Notes under the pieces: generated by a model
What the model saw: only the letters and a program-made list of their open reading frames with translations
Told to the model about the DNA's origin: nothing
Databases searched by the model: none
Translations under genes and position numbers: made by a program
From: Marisa cornuarietis
Lineage: Eukaryota; Mollusca; Gastropoda; Architaenioglossa; Ampullariidae
DNA: 64,000 nucleotides
Direction of reading: 5' to 3'
Assembly: GCA_004794655.1 (NCBI GenBank)
Contig: SMMW01000085.1
Coordinates: 868,001-932,000, forward strand
Shown here: piece after piece, positions 33,707 to 45,510 of the stretch
Numbering within the stretch: the stretch's first letter is position 1
Layout of the letters: each line of letters begins with the position of its first letter

Positions 33707-36700
33707 ACTGCTAACGAGCTTCAGTTTTGGACCGAACTAAATCACGTGAATGACGTGATGCTCGACCTCTCTCCCCCACCCCTCACCCCAACAACTGCTG
33801 GTGTAAATAATAAAAACAAAAATCTTTGGCATATACTTGGATCATAACCTACTTCTTTGGTACCCAGCAGCCTATCGCAGTTTAATTATTAGTCCTTGTG
33901 CTGGAATATTTTCACGAATAGATGTTGACGACTAATTGTTCTTACTTCCCAGTTTCAAAATCTTTTTCCACCGTGAACCAGCCCGCCTGCAGCAAACGAG
34001 CGTGAGTTGTTAGGACTGGGAGGTAGGTCCCCCCACTTGCTACCTCACCCTATTCGCCTCCATCCCCCGACGTGCCCACATTCAACCCCAGAAACTAGAT
34101 CCAAACTACAGTAACCTTTCCTGTCACCTTTAACCTTTCCTCCCTCTCAGCTCGATGGTCGGAAGGAGGCCTGGAAAGATTTAAAACACCCGGCGTGTCG
34201 TCTGCTTCCTTCTAGCGTACGAGTGGCTCTTCTGTACCGGGGTCACCCCCGCTTCTAAACAAAGACTGACATGACAAGTCCAGTTCCCTGACAACAATAA
34301 AGGTCTGGTATTTCCGACTTCACTTAGTCAGCGCAAAGGCATCTTGTTCCATTCCTCTTGTTACCTCAGCCATGTAAATACAATTTGTACATTAATTTGA
34401 GAAGTATGCAAGACGTCCAGTCTGGTCAACAGGACTTCGCGGGGATCCAATTGTTCTCCTTCACTCACCTTCCCGTGTTTTAGCAAAAAGGATTCCAGGA
34501 AATGACTCATCTAGGACCCGATTTCCTGACGAGCTTTGTTTTGCTCTTAACGTCTCCCTTCTTTCTGTTCTGAGTCAATCTTTCTCCTTTTTTATTATTT
34601 CCTCTCCCTCCCTCTCACCTCTGCCTCCTTCTTATCCAGTGTCGTTACCTATAATGTTGCAGCAGGGTCTTTCTCTCTGTGTTTGTCTGTTTGTCGCTGG
34701 GGTTAGCAAACTTCTTGTGCGAGAAAAAAACATTGTAAAGTGTGTGCGGCGCCTGAAGTCACGGATCAGCGATGTCTCTCTTTCTCCCCCCCCCCTACCC
34801 CGCAGGTAAGAGACACGTCTTCTGTTACGAAGACCCGTCTTCGCCTACCATTAAATCTTTAGGCGATAGTCCTCACTCTGAGAGCTTTGGTATTTAGTTA
34901 TCCTGTGTTCTCTGACCTGCCCTTTTCATCGTTGACATCAACACGAGTTAGCAATGGTGTTGTCGACAGGGCCGTCGTTAACCTGCCGGAAGAGCCAGCG
35001 TGACGTGCTAACAGACAACAGCACTGCGCGGTCGGCCAGTGTATAGGGCCAGGATGAAGTGTCCGTGTGCCTGTCAGCGTGTCCTTCCTCTCACATACAC
35101 AGTCCACAACCAAATGCAGGTTTAACGCATGTTCAGACCTCGTGTTCTATTCTACGGTGTTTAATTGTTACTTCAAGCAGGTCACTTCGCTTTTTTTTTT
35201 TTAGCATAAAATAAGGTCAATCTTTAGCGAGACAGTTTATAGAATGTTATCGCCTTCATAGTTTTTTTCCCGAGGCTGGGAACCTGCACGCCGTTGTCTC
35301 CCGCTTACTGCAAAGGGCGAGGAAAGAAAAATTAGTTTTTAAAATGACAGCGAATGTCATTAAGCGTGATTCTGCAACATCACCAACAGTCATCAGCGAT
35401 AATCGCTCCGAAAATGCTGTATGCGCAGGTGGCACGTGGGTGAATCAATACTCACGGTCGTTCCCTGTCAGACAAAACAAAGGGGCACAAATTCCCTGTT
35501 TACTGAAGCAGGAAAGACCTGTAACCTCGCTTACCGTACCCGTTAAGTGCGAGGGCTAAATGGGAAAAAACATGTCTTGCTTACTTAAACCTGTCATTGT
35601 CATCTTAGTGGTCGCAGTCGTCGTCAATACTGTTATCAAAGCAAACATATTCATGTATAAAACGGCGGACAACAAAACATTTGAGAATTGAGGCAGCGTT
35701 TATTAAGACGAGAAGTAAATAGAGATCCAATGGTTTAAAGGAAACAGGTGAGGAGAAATCAAATGTATCTTGCACTTCATAGAGGGAAACAATATAAACT
35801 AATCAGGTATCGGTTACACCAAGTACATCGATTACATCAACACAACGAGATTTGACAGTAACCCGTTGTACACAGTGTAGTTACCGTATGTAATTATATA
35901 TCATGTATGGAGGATTACGGTCTGTGACACTTGTCGGAAAGTAGGCGGCCGACATCTCATTTCTCGACAATAGAGGTAGGGATTGTGGTGCGGGGGGAGG
36001 GAGGAAAGGGTAACCGTACATCTCTCCCGCACCTCCCCCCGTGTTTGAAGATCTGACCGCGTGTAACGGTGTGAGCGAGCGGCAGGCCTAGGATCCCTCA
36101 CCCCCATCCCTACCCCCACCTCCACCTCCGACCGAGCCAAGTGGTGTGGAGCGGGCGGTGTTATCCTCCCCAGCGCGGGACTGTGAGGCCTCCAGTGTCG
36201 TGCCGCGTGCAGCTGCAGCTTGGCCAACATTCTTCATCCCCCGCCCCATCTCCTCCTCGTGACGCACTCGTTTTGTTACGTGCTGTCTTCTTGCACTTAA
36301 CTTGCACAAGGTGTGTTACCACAGGATCGCTGAGGGATCGTCCAGTGACGTACAAGGGGGGGGCAAGAAGAAGCACGGAGACTCTACGTCACTTGCATTT
36401 GAATACTGGGAACTGAATCGTTGACCTTTTAATCGTGATCGTCAACCGTAGCCATTGTTCAGCAAAGTTTTAAAGCAGGAAAAAGAAGCGTTTTGATTTT
36501 ACTGCACCATGGGAAAACAGCCGACAACCACACACCGGATGAATTGTCAACAACAAAATCTAGCGGTTGTTGTGTACTGAGTTGTGGGTTGTGTTTTTTT
36601 TCGACGACTGTTGCTGTTTGCTGCAACGTCTGACAACCGGAAGTTTCACCATCATCTCTGTGAGACAGAAGAATTCGTTCTCAAGTACTGGATTCTTATA

Positions 36701-38328
36701 TGCAGGTAAGGATATCTTTAGTATTTTTTCACGGAGTAGCACATTATAGACTGACCATGCATGATCAGTTAACAGAAACGATAAGATTATTTATCCCAGA
36801 GAGCAATTCCGGGCAACTCGATATAAAAGCACAAAACAATACCATAATGGTCTGTTGGTCCTGCATGCAGATACACAGAATCAGTGGTCCGATGGGAGTT
36901 GAAAAAGTCTCCCGATCGAGTCCCGACAGGACATGCATGTTATCTTGAAGGACTTCAGACACTTTCAGTAGTGTCTAACTGTTATATAGAGTCTGAAGAG
37001 CACTCTGGGCTGTCCCACTGACTTTAGAGCAGGTGGATACAACATGGTGTAAGCTGCTCTTGTCCTCCACGGATAAAAACAGATAAACGAGGACAGTACG
37101 CACCAGACTTTTTTTGGCGGGGGAGGAGGGGGTCAACAATGATTGGTGCGAGGTATACAATACACTCGTCATCGCTGTCATAGTATGTCGTTAATGGCGA
37201 CAGCGATGCAGTGTGACGTCACGTCATCAAGCGTTTGCGAAGTCCTTATGTGGTTAAGGGTGAGATGTACGACTGCAGCTGTCTTTAGTTAGCAATTCGG
37301 ACCCTAAGGTTCGCATCCTTTGAAAATATCTGTTCTGTCAGCAGCAAGCTAAAACCACATCTTCAACCAAATAGTTCATATTGGAGTTACATAATAGAAG
37401 GTAATGTTACACCATGTTAGTGTTAAATACTTTCACCGACCCTGAAATGAAAGTTGTGAAGCGGTCTCAGGTTACAGTGATTATCATACCAAACTCCACT
37501 CACAACCTATATAGACAAAGGGCTTTTCTCCTATTCCAACCTTGAGTTACTTAAAGGTTTACGGCTTAGGAGTCGTAATTTAATTATTCAGTACTGAGTT
37601 CATGAAGTCTTCCTGTTGAGAACAATAAATCTTTGTTAGAACACGCGACATCGTAACCTTCTGATCCGTATCCGCTTTATCACGTGGGCGAAACGGATGC
37701 ACACCACTTTTGCGTCTGAGAACATGACATCGTGTTTTGCAAGTACATTTTACAACAGATCACATTAATATATATGTATTATTGTATATATAATAACTTG
37801 TTTCCTATTCCTGGCTTTTGTTGCTATGTAAGTGTGAAATTGTGAAATTAAACGTTATTGTAGACAGTAAAACATTTTAAACGAGTGAAGGCCTTCTCAT
37901 ATGTGTCATTTAAAAAAATCATCTACATCCGAATGAATGAATTACAGATGGAATAATCTTAATAAGAAAGCTTGTTGAAAATGTCAGAGAGATTTACAGC
38001 AGACCACATTACATCAGCTGTCAAGAGGTGGATATTTGTGGAGGAAAACACTCTTTCTGAATTTCGTAACTTAAAAGTTAAAGGTCCAAGACAAGAGAGT
38101 AATAAAAATAGATATGGCTATATGAAGCTTAAACACAGTTTATCTTTCAAACAACGCACAGCTAATTCAGACTTCGCAAGTATAAAGGGATATTACAATA
38201 TAGACAAGCACACACACACACAGCTCATAAATATAGACAATAACAAGCTTATGAACGTGATACTGTGTTATTTTAATAATAACTATTGTAAGCCTCAAAA
38301 TTAAAATATAATAAGCGTTGTCCCTCTG
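33707..38328. other. No gene recognised (about 4.6 kb)
   Basis: It contains a C run near 34.79 kb and a GC-rich, CpG-containing patch at about 35.98-36.38 kb with overlapping frames on both strands. The rest is AT-rich. A 110-codon plus frame at 37972-38304 (start MSERFTADHI) has no recognised family. Confidence 0.45.
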
Positions 38329-38470
38329 TGAGTGTACTTGTAGCGATGTTTATATCAGGGGAGGCCTTGTATAAGTGTATTTATAGCTTTGTTTATATGA
38401 GGTCCTATATACGTGTTCTTGTAGCTTTGTTTATATCAGGGGAGGCCCTTTATAAGTGTACTTGTAGTTC
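38329..38470. repeat. Tandem repeat, ~45-bp unit, 3 copies
   Basis: Units share GTACTTGTAGC, then TTGTTTATATCAGGGGAGGCC, then TATAAG. The middle copy is the most diverged and shorter. Confidence 0.85.
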
Positions 38471-40040
38471 TAATTGTATCGGAGATAGATTGTATCTCAC
38501 TGAGAGATATTTTTGGAAGGGTCTTTGTTGTCGTCATCGTCTCATCTACATTATCCTTGTTACAAGGCTATGTTCTATCAAAACCACTTTTCCTTCTGCT
38601 GAATTTTTGTTGTCGTGCATGTGACTGATGACTCAATCTGTGTATGATAGTGCTGTCATTCACAGGGAAAGAAATACAGGAGGAACCAGAGGATATTACA
38701 GAGCTAAATTAAAAACAGAATAAATAGAGACAACCGATCGCATGCTGACATCAAGTTTTTCAACACGTTATTATCTGCAGGGCGCATGCGCGGAGGACGA
38801 CCAGATCCTCTACTGGGTGCTTCCTTCATTACCATACCGTAATGACTAATTCGTCATCTCTCAGCGGACTCATCGAGCAATAATTGGCAATTACCTGTTT
38901 TGTTTTAATAAATGGGGTCAGGAGATTTTTTTTCAGTATAGAAAATACTCCCCAGTTATGACAACCTCTATTGTATATATATACAATTTAGAATATAAAA
39001 TCGCGGTTTAGCATTCTTGTCGCTCATACAATTGACTTATTAAAACATGCCCTAATTTTACTCAGCGAAACCTTACCTGTGTATTATAATGAGAGCAGTA
39101 TGTTTAAAAGCAGATTTTATTTGAAGCAAAACTGGTGAAGTAAAATCCGACAAACTTTGAGAATGAGTCAACTATGCGCAGACATTTCTGTCATTTGTAC
39201 ACGCCCTGAAACATTGGGAACTTCACTTTGCTGTCATGTATGGTAGTATGGTAGATGCTCGTGTTTGTTGAGAATTACAATACTTGAAAAAAGCACCGCC
39301 AAAGCTTTTCCTGGTGTGTTCACAAAAAAGCCAGTAAACCCTACGTCTGGTTCCTCCGCAGCATTTTTATAAACAAAGTGAATATTCATGGCTTTAGTGG
39401 CGACACCATCCAGCTTGTTGGGGAGGTTGTTTGAAAGCTGTATCATATCTAAACAGGTTAGACGGGAGAAAACCCATTATGAGGTAGCTTTTATCTGCTG
39501 TACACTGTATCCGTCATCCGTGGTGCTGAGACTCTGGCTGTCATGCTGATGAGCATGTTTATTTGCATAATGGACACAATAATGGGCAATTCCACTCTGT
39601 CCACGGGCCACACGCCGACACGTTGGGCTGTCAATCAGTGCTTGCTCTCGGCTCATACCCTTTGGCTCGCTAGGCCGGATGAGTGACTAGCAGTGTGTGT
39701 GAGAGAGAGAGAGAGAGTGAAAGAAAAAAAACGAGAGAGAAAAGACAAATAGCGGAGCCAGAAATTGATCATTCGCAACTAGCCTCGGACTTTCATTTAC
39801 CTAATGTGCAACTAGCTGTGTCACTTTGTGAGATGGAGAAAAACATGTGTGTGTGTGTGAAAGAGAGAGAGAGCAGAATGCAAGTTAAAAAGAAAAGGAA
39901 AAGACAGAATATCTCAATGTAGGGAAGGGATGTCACTGCCTATCGAATGTACACGTGTCCCATGTTGCACCAAAAGAAGTAAAAATTATGGGTAAAATTA
40001 CAAATATAGTCGCTTAAGGATTCTTTCCCTCTGAAGTCTT
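38471..40040. other. No gene recognised
   Basis: AT-rich DNA with GA/GT tracts near 39.70 and 39.85 kb. A possible minus-strand exon at 39234-39448 is described in the findings. Confidence 0.4.
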
Positions 40041-40053
40041 CCCCCCCCCCCCC
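40041..40053. repeat. Poly(C) run
   Basis: Thirteen consecutive C residues. Similar runs occur at 47881-47894 and 52967-52980 and are prone to sequencing error. Confidence 0.95.
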
Positions 40054-40597
40054 GACTAAAACACAACCTTTCCCTCTCCTCATCCGCATACGTGTCTCTG
40101 CAATCATGTAGTTCAAGTTCAAAGGTCAACTTTTTAGATACAGATTATCTAGTCATTGTAAAATAGGTGCAAAGATATGTAGGTCACTTCCTTTAAATCA
40201 GTAAATGTCAAAAGAGAGAGAAAGATGTGGTGGAAGGACGACACAACCTCGACATTTGTCAAATGATTCAGTGTAATTAAGTCCGAGAGATCGACAGACA
40301 CGACTACCCTATAAAATCTGTTTCATCTTTACAAAAGGATAGATAAAAGCTGCAGACATGCTGATGAGACTTGCAATGAGGCAGCGGTTCTGGTGGATCA
40401 GATTAGCAAACATCAAAGTTTTGGTGACTAAAGCACGTTACACACATCAGAGTTTCCACCCCCTGCACACATCAGTGCTTTCACGACTAAAGGACGCTGC
40501 ACACTTCCACACAACATACTCTTTCCGAGGCCACCTTAGCGATACGAAATGAGAAATGAAGCCAAGCAGAAATTGTTTTAATTGATGGTATTAGCAT

Positions 40598-40665
40598 GTG
40601 TGAGAGAGACCGAGAGAAAGAGAGAGGCAGACAGAAAGACAGACAGACAGACAGACAGGCAGATA
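40598..40665. repeat. GA / (CAGA)n tract
   Basis: GTGTGAGAGAGACCGAGAG leads into several AGACAGAC units. Confidence 0.8.
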
Positions 40666-42438
40666 GCGCACACAAAAGAGAAAAAACTGCAGAAGCTTTT
40701 CCAAACCAATTATTTTCCGAATTATGAAAATATTCTCGATAGACAAAGAGATTCGTAGGTAATTAAATACTTATAATGGACTTTCAAGTGGAATAAAAAA
40801 TCTTTATTTCAGCTTTTGGATTTAACTTTTAATTGAAATTTTTTTGGTAATTCACGTACTTGTTCAAAACATTTTCTTGTCTATCTTTCTATTTTCAAGG
40901 AAATATACGACTGCAATATATTTCAGAGAATTGAATATCAATGTCAGCTTTGAGTGCGTGTTGAAATGCAGTCAGTATTTATGTTTCGATAAAAGTAGCA
41001 TGTTATAATAGGTTGATGCATTTGAAATGTGCTTGATTCATTTGTTAAAGGGTTTATCACTTTGACAAAAGGTTCATCAGAGAAGGATGAGAAGAGTATA
41101 TAGAATAAGACAAGTCTCGGAATGCCATGGAATTTTATACTATTTGAATTATGTTTTAATTTAATTTTCTTATACGTGGAAGAAACATTCCAGATTATTT
41201 TATGATTGGAGCAATAAGAGTAAAAGGAAGAGGCATATATTGAAAAATGGGATCATCTTCAGGGAATTGCCATTTATTTAAAACTTAATTTCAGTTGTTT
41301 ACACCACAAAGCAAGACCTGCAGATCCGTACAGCTTATTAAGTATCTATAGACAGCTGCTTCTTTACAGGGTAGATAACGACAGCTTGTGTCAAAGCAAT
41401 GATTGACTTGCTTTTCTTGTTGATGTAATTTAAATGACTTTATCACCGTGTTATATGTTCTGTTAACTAATGTACTATTTTATATGTATTCTGTGTTTTG
41501 TGCATCTGCGCATCATAGAATAAAAGCCTTAAAAAAGAAGGTAATATACTGAAAGTAACTAACAGTCGTAAAGAACGGGCGCACCTGCCCCTTTGTATGT
41601 TAGTGAGTGTGTGTGAGCGCATGGATACTGTTCGTCTTCACACTAAACACACTTTGTCCCTTGGGGAAGGAGGTGTGCATGTTGCCTGCTTGGCCTACAA
41701 GTCGTGAATAGGGGCTGGGGTTTGATGCTTCAAGTCATCGTCAGCTCTTTTCCATCTTCTCTTGTCTCCTTTGTACCATTCCTTTCTCTCCTTCCCTCTT
41801 CTCGTCTGTCTTCTTGCCCCCACTCACCTGCCCTCCACCCACTGCCCCACCCGACTCATTCCTAACACTTCAACTGTTGTCCTGACATTTTGTGTGGTCC
41901 AACAGACAACGCCGGTGCGCCTCTCTCTTGCCAGAATAGTAAACGAATCTGCGAGTGTTGAACCGAGGCACTGAGAAAGAAAAAACCCAGATTTTAAGCC
42001 TCGTTTCGTCAGTGTGTTCGCGCACAAAGTAAACTGCACGAGGTGGCGGAGCGTAGACCAGTCCAAGAGAAGAGGTTCAAGTCCGTGAGATAAAAGTATG
42101 GGTGTGGCTAGATGGAAGTGTGGGCGTGGCTAAAATGGGTGATTTTTGCTCTCTTCGATTGGAAAACACATCGACTGAAACATATGAGCCAGTACGCCAT
42201 CCATTCGCACTATAACCAATCCCTAAACTAACAACATGTTACTATGTCTGTGTTTATGTGTCTGGTTGATGTTATGTGTATGTGTGTGTCTATTTGTTAA
42301 TATATTTGTAATTATACTTTTTCTTGCTGCCAACCTGCACCCGATTTGCGCAGATCATTTTTGATAGCCTGAGCACTGGGAGGTGAGGCTAGTGACCAAA
42401 TGCCATTAATAAGAAGAGTTTCGTTGTCGTTATTGTTT
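40666..42438. other. No gene recognised
   Basis: AT-rich DNA. An AATAAA followed by an A-rich stretch occurs at about 41519-41535 on the plus strand without a recognisable element upstream. At about 42040-42090 there are tRNA-like A- and B-box motifs (GTGGCGGAGCGTAG and GGTTCAAGTCC), but no tRNA fold that I can trace. Confidence 0.4.
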
Positions 42439-42647
42439 TTAAAATCGTCTTTTTTTTAATTGGTGTGTTACGCCGAGCCAGCAACTAAGGCTATATCACG
42501 GCAAGGCAGCCAGCCCTGTAAACAGATGCCACATGCAGAGAAAGAACAGCGTGCCCGAGATGAGATCTGAACCCAGGACAGCCAACCTTCACTGTATTGG
42601 TGACAGGCGCTAACTGTTGCGCCACCGGACTGCCCTTAAAATCGTCT
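42439..42647. repeat. 12-bp target-site duplication around SINE copy 2
   Basis: TTAAAATCGTCT is present at both ends (42439-42450 and 42636-42647), directly abutting the SINE. Confidence 0.9.
42451..42635 (-). mobile_element. tRNA-derived SINE, copy 2 (intact insertion)
   Basis: Read on the minus strand it matches copy 1 closely over its length. The A-box region is TGGCGCAACAG, the B-box region is GGTTCAGATC, the body has CGGGCACGCTGTTCTTTCTC, and the end is GGCTCGGCGTAACACACCAA followed by an A-rich tail. TTAAAATCGTCT at 42439-42450 is repeated exactly at 42636-42647, a perfect 12-bp target-site duplication. The tail differs from copy 1 (A-rich here, C-rich there). Confidence 0.93.
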
Positions 42648-43324
42648 GCCACTATAACTGAATGCTTATAGTATTGGGAAGGACGCAGTTCCCGCCACGA
42701 ACTATTATTAGTGGACTGCTTGCAGACGATTCTTTTTTTTTCAACTACTAGAACGAGGCTTTTGACGAGAAGGCTTCCGGTTTAGTCACATTCATTGCTT
42801 AAGCTCACCGAGACTAATAGGGGAGGACTTCGCAAGAGGCTAAGAGTGAGTCTCGGCAGACAGACATCAGTCCACCTACACACGTCCATGGTTCCCGCTG
42901 TGATACACACCATTTTATTAATGTCTGTCGTTTATGGTAGCTGTTGACTTTGTTGTAGCAAATCACTGGGTATTTGAAAAATGTGGGACGACGTCAGCCG
43001 GTGCTGTGGCCATCTCTCATAGTCAGTTGTAACGGCGTTACAAAACATCCAGACGTTAGAACAATAACGCCCGGCTCTGTAGAATTACCACTGACTGACA
43101 TTTCGCGACCCCTGGAGGGCGACTCCATTCGGACGTAAAGTGGGTCTCATGGAAGCGTGTAGCCATATAAGCAATGTTTTAGGAGGCAGGCTTTCTCTCG
43201 CACGTGCGCACACAACACATACACACGCACGCGACCAATGCTTTAGGATACTCTCTCTCACACACACACACATACCCACACATAAGAAAATATTTTCTCT
43301 CACTCTCGCCTCTAAATCTTTCTT

Positions 43325-43378
<54 letters not shown>

Positions 43379-43778
43379 ATATATAACTTTGCGCTCGCCC
43401 ACTTTCTCTTTCCGTTTCTCCTCCATCAAACTGACTTGTTTTGTTTGTGCTGGTGGCTGCTACAAGATGCAGCTCCACTTTAGAGTTCCGGCGTCAGACA
43501 GTAGCATCCTGCAGCTACGGTCATTAGAATTTGGGTGGACAGCCACCAGGTGTTTTTTTCTCCCGACTAACTTTTAACGTGACACAAATTCTAACAACAA
43601 AAAGACTAAAACGACATAACGAGGCTAATGATGGTTGTGCACACGGTCTCCTGTATTTGCTCGTCATCCATGTCTTCAACTAGGAAACTGTATCCCCCAA
43701 GGTGATCTAACAGCAACCATTTGCATTAAATAGGCATGCGTACACGCATGCATGCACACATACATTAACATGAAACAA

Positions 43779-43818
<40 letters not shown>

Positions 43819-44269
43819 AAAAGAAAAGAGAGCAGCACTGAGCAAGTTTTTTAAATTGCTTTCAAAGCCATTCTCCCACCCCCTGTTTAAATCGGGGTTA
43901 GTATTAATCACAAAAGTGCCCACGTTTGCAAACTTGGGAAGAAAATCACACCCAACACTACTAAACGAAGAAAGAATTTACTGTGATTGAATGCCAATGC
44001 TGCGCGTTCGATCTCTTTACTGGGAGAACAAAGCTAGTGTTAAAAAGGCTGATCCAATTAACGTTCCGCCAGAGAATCAATTTAATAAAAGCATTGATCG
44101 TAGGAACTGCTTGAAGCTCTCTCTCTCTTCTTCTCTTTTCTCCTTCTCTCTCACTTATTCGATTATCAATCAGCTCCATGGCTTTCAGTTTGGCAATTAC
44201 AATTACAAGTTACATGTTTCAATTGAGCATTTAAATTACTTTAAATTCGTTAAGTGACGATGCGTATTC
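42648..44269. other. No gene recognised; CA/CT/GT/GA tracts
   Basis: Microsatellites dominate this stretch: CA and CT tracts at 43190-43384 and a GT-then-GA tract at about 43779-43818. The open frames are translations of those repeats. Confidence 0.6.
43320..43384. repeat. (CT)n(CA)n microsatellite
   Basis: TTTCTCTCTCTCTC followed by about 18 CA units, ending in ACATACACATATATA. Confidence 0.95.
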
Positions 44270-45510
44270 TTAAAGTATGTAAGTTACTTGAAGTGCCCCT
44301 AGAGGAAGTAAACTGTAGTGCTTGCCTTTAAAGTGCAGAAGATATGTGGTTTACTCGTAGATAAAATATCTGATCTTCGCAAACTACGGGGTGTAGTCGT
44401 AAAGTACTAAACTACGTTATGTACTCATAAGTGTGTAAACATGTATGTACTCATAGTGGATAAAATGTATGTTGTAGTCATAGAGTGCATATAATGAACA
44501 AAGACTACGTGCTGTGATCATAAAGTAATGCAATATTCGGTGTAGTCATAACGTAGAAACTATATGGTGTACATAAGCTACATGTTGTAGTCGGGAAGAA
44601 CGTAACCTGCACTGTGTAACCATAAAGTTTATAAACTATGTAATCTTTGTACACACTTTGTAAACGTGGTGTACTCATTGAGTACGTGAACTATTGATAT
44701 ACTCAAGTACGTGAACTACGTGGTGTACTCAAAGTGCGTATACCACGTGGCGTACTCATCAAGTACGTGAGCTACCTGGTGTACTCAAACATGTGAACCA
44801 CGTGGTGTACTCAAACATGTGAACCACGTGGTGTACTCAAAGTATGTATACTACGTGGTGTACTCAAAGTATGTATACTACGTGGTGTACTCACCCAGTA
44901 CGTGAGTTACGTGGTGTACTCAAAGTATCTATACTACGTGGTATACTCAAAGTATGTATACTACGTGGTGTACTCACCTAGTACGTGAGTTACGTGGTGT
45001 ACTCAAAGTATGTACACTACGTGGTATAACTCAACGTATGTATACTACGTGGTGTACTCACCAAGTACGTGAGCTACCTGGTGTACTCAAGCATGTGAAC
45101 CACCTGGTGTACTCAAAGTATACTACGTGATGTACTCAAAGTATGTATACTACGTGGTGTAATCACCAAGTACGTGAGCTACCTGGTGTACTCAAGCACG
45201 TGAACCACCTGGTGTACTCAAAGTATCTATGCTACGTGGTGTACTTACCTAGTACGTGAGCTACGTGGTGTACTCAAAGTATGTATACTACGTGGTGTAA
45301 TCACCAAGTACGTGAGCTACCTGGTGTACTCAAGCATGTGAACCACGTGGTGTACTCAAAGTATGTATACTACGTGGTGTACTCACCTAGTACGTGTGCT
45401 ACGTGGTGTACTAAAAGTATGCATACTACGTGGTTTACTCGCCTAGTACTTATACTACGTGGCGTACTCATCAAGTAGCTGAGCTACGTGGTGTACTCAT
45501 TAAGAGTCGG
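44270..45510. repeat. ACGTG-rich minisatellite, ~27-bp unit, about 30 clear copies
   Basis: From about 44650 to 45505 units of 26-29 bp follow one another with the core TACGTGGTGTACTCA. Three spacer types alternate: AAGTATGTATAC, CACC(T/A)AGTACGTGAGC and AAGCATGTGAACC. Recurring mixed order gives a crude higher-order pattern. From 44270 to 44650 the same phrases (TGTAGTCATA, AAAGTACTAAACTACG) are present but eroded. Most units hold ACGTG, and several hold the palindrome CACGTG or CCACGTGG. AGTAC...GTACT inverted pairs could form short hairpins. The frame at 45281-45478 is a repeat translation, not a gene. Confidence 0.95.

Noticed and set aside
42040..42090. tRNA-like A-box (GTGGCGGAGCGTAG) and B-box (GGTTCAAGTCC)
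   Set aside because: The boxes are too close together and I could not draw a cloverleaf with paired acceptor and anticodon stems. Probably a chance match or an eroded SINE head.
43085..43577. His/Thr/Cys-rich frames around the CA/CT tracts
   Set aside because: They are direct translations of dinucleotide repeats.
45281..45478. 65-codon open frame inside the minisatellite
   Set aside because: It is a translation of ~27-bp repeat units; unit lengths vary, so the frame changes along the array.
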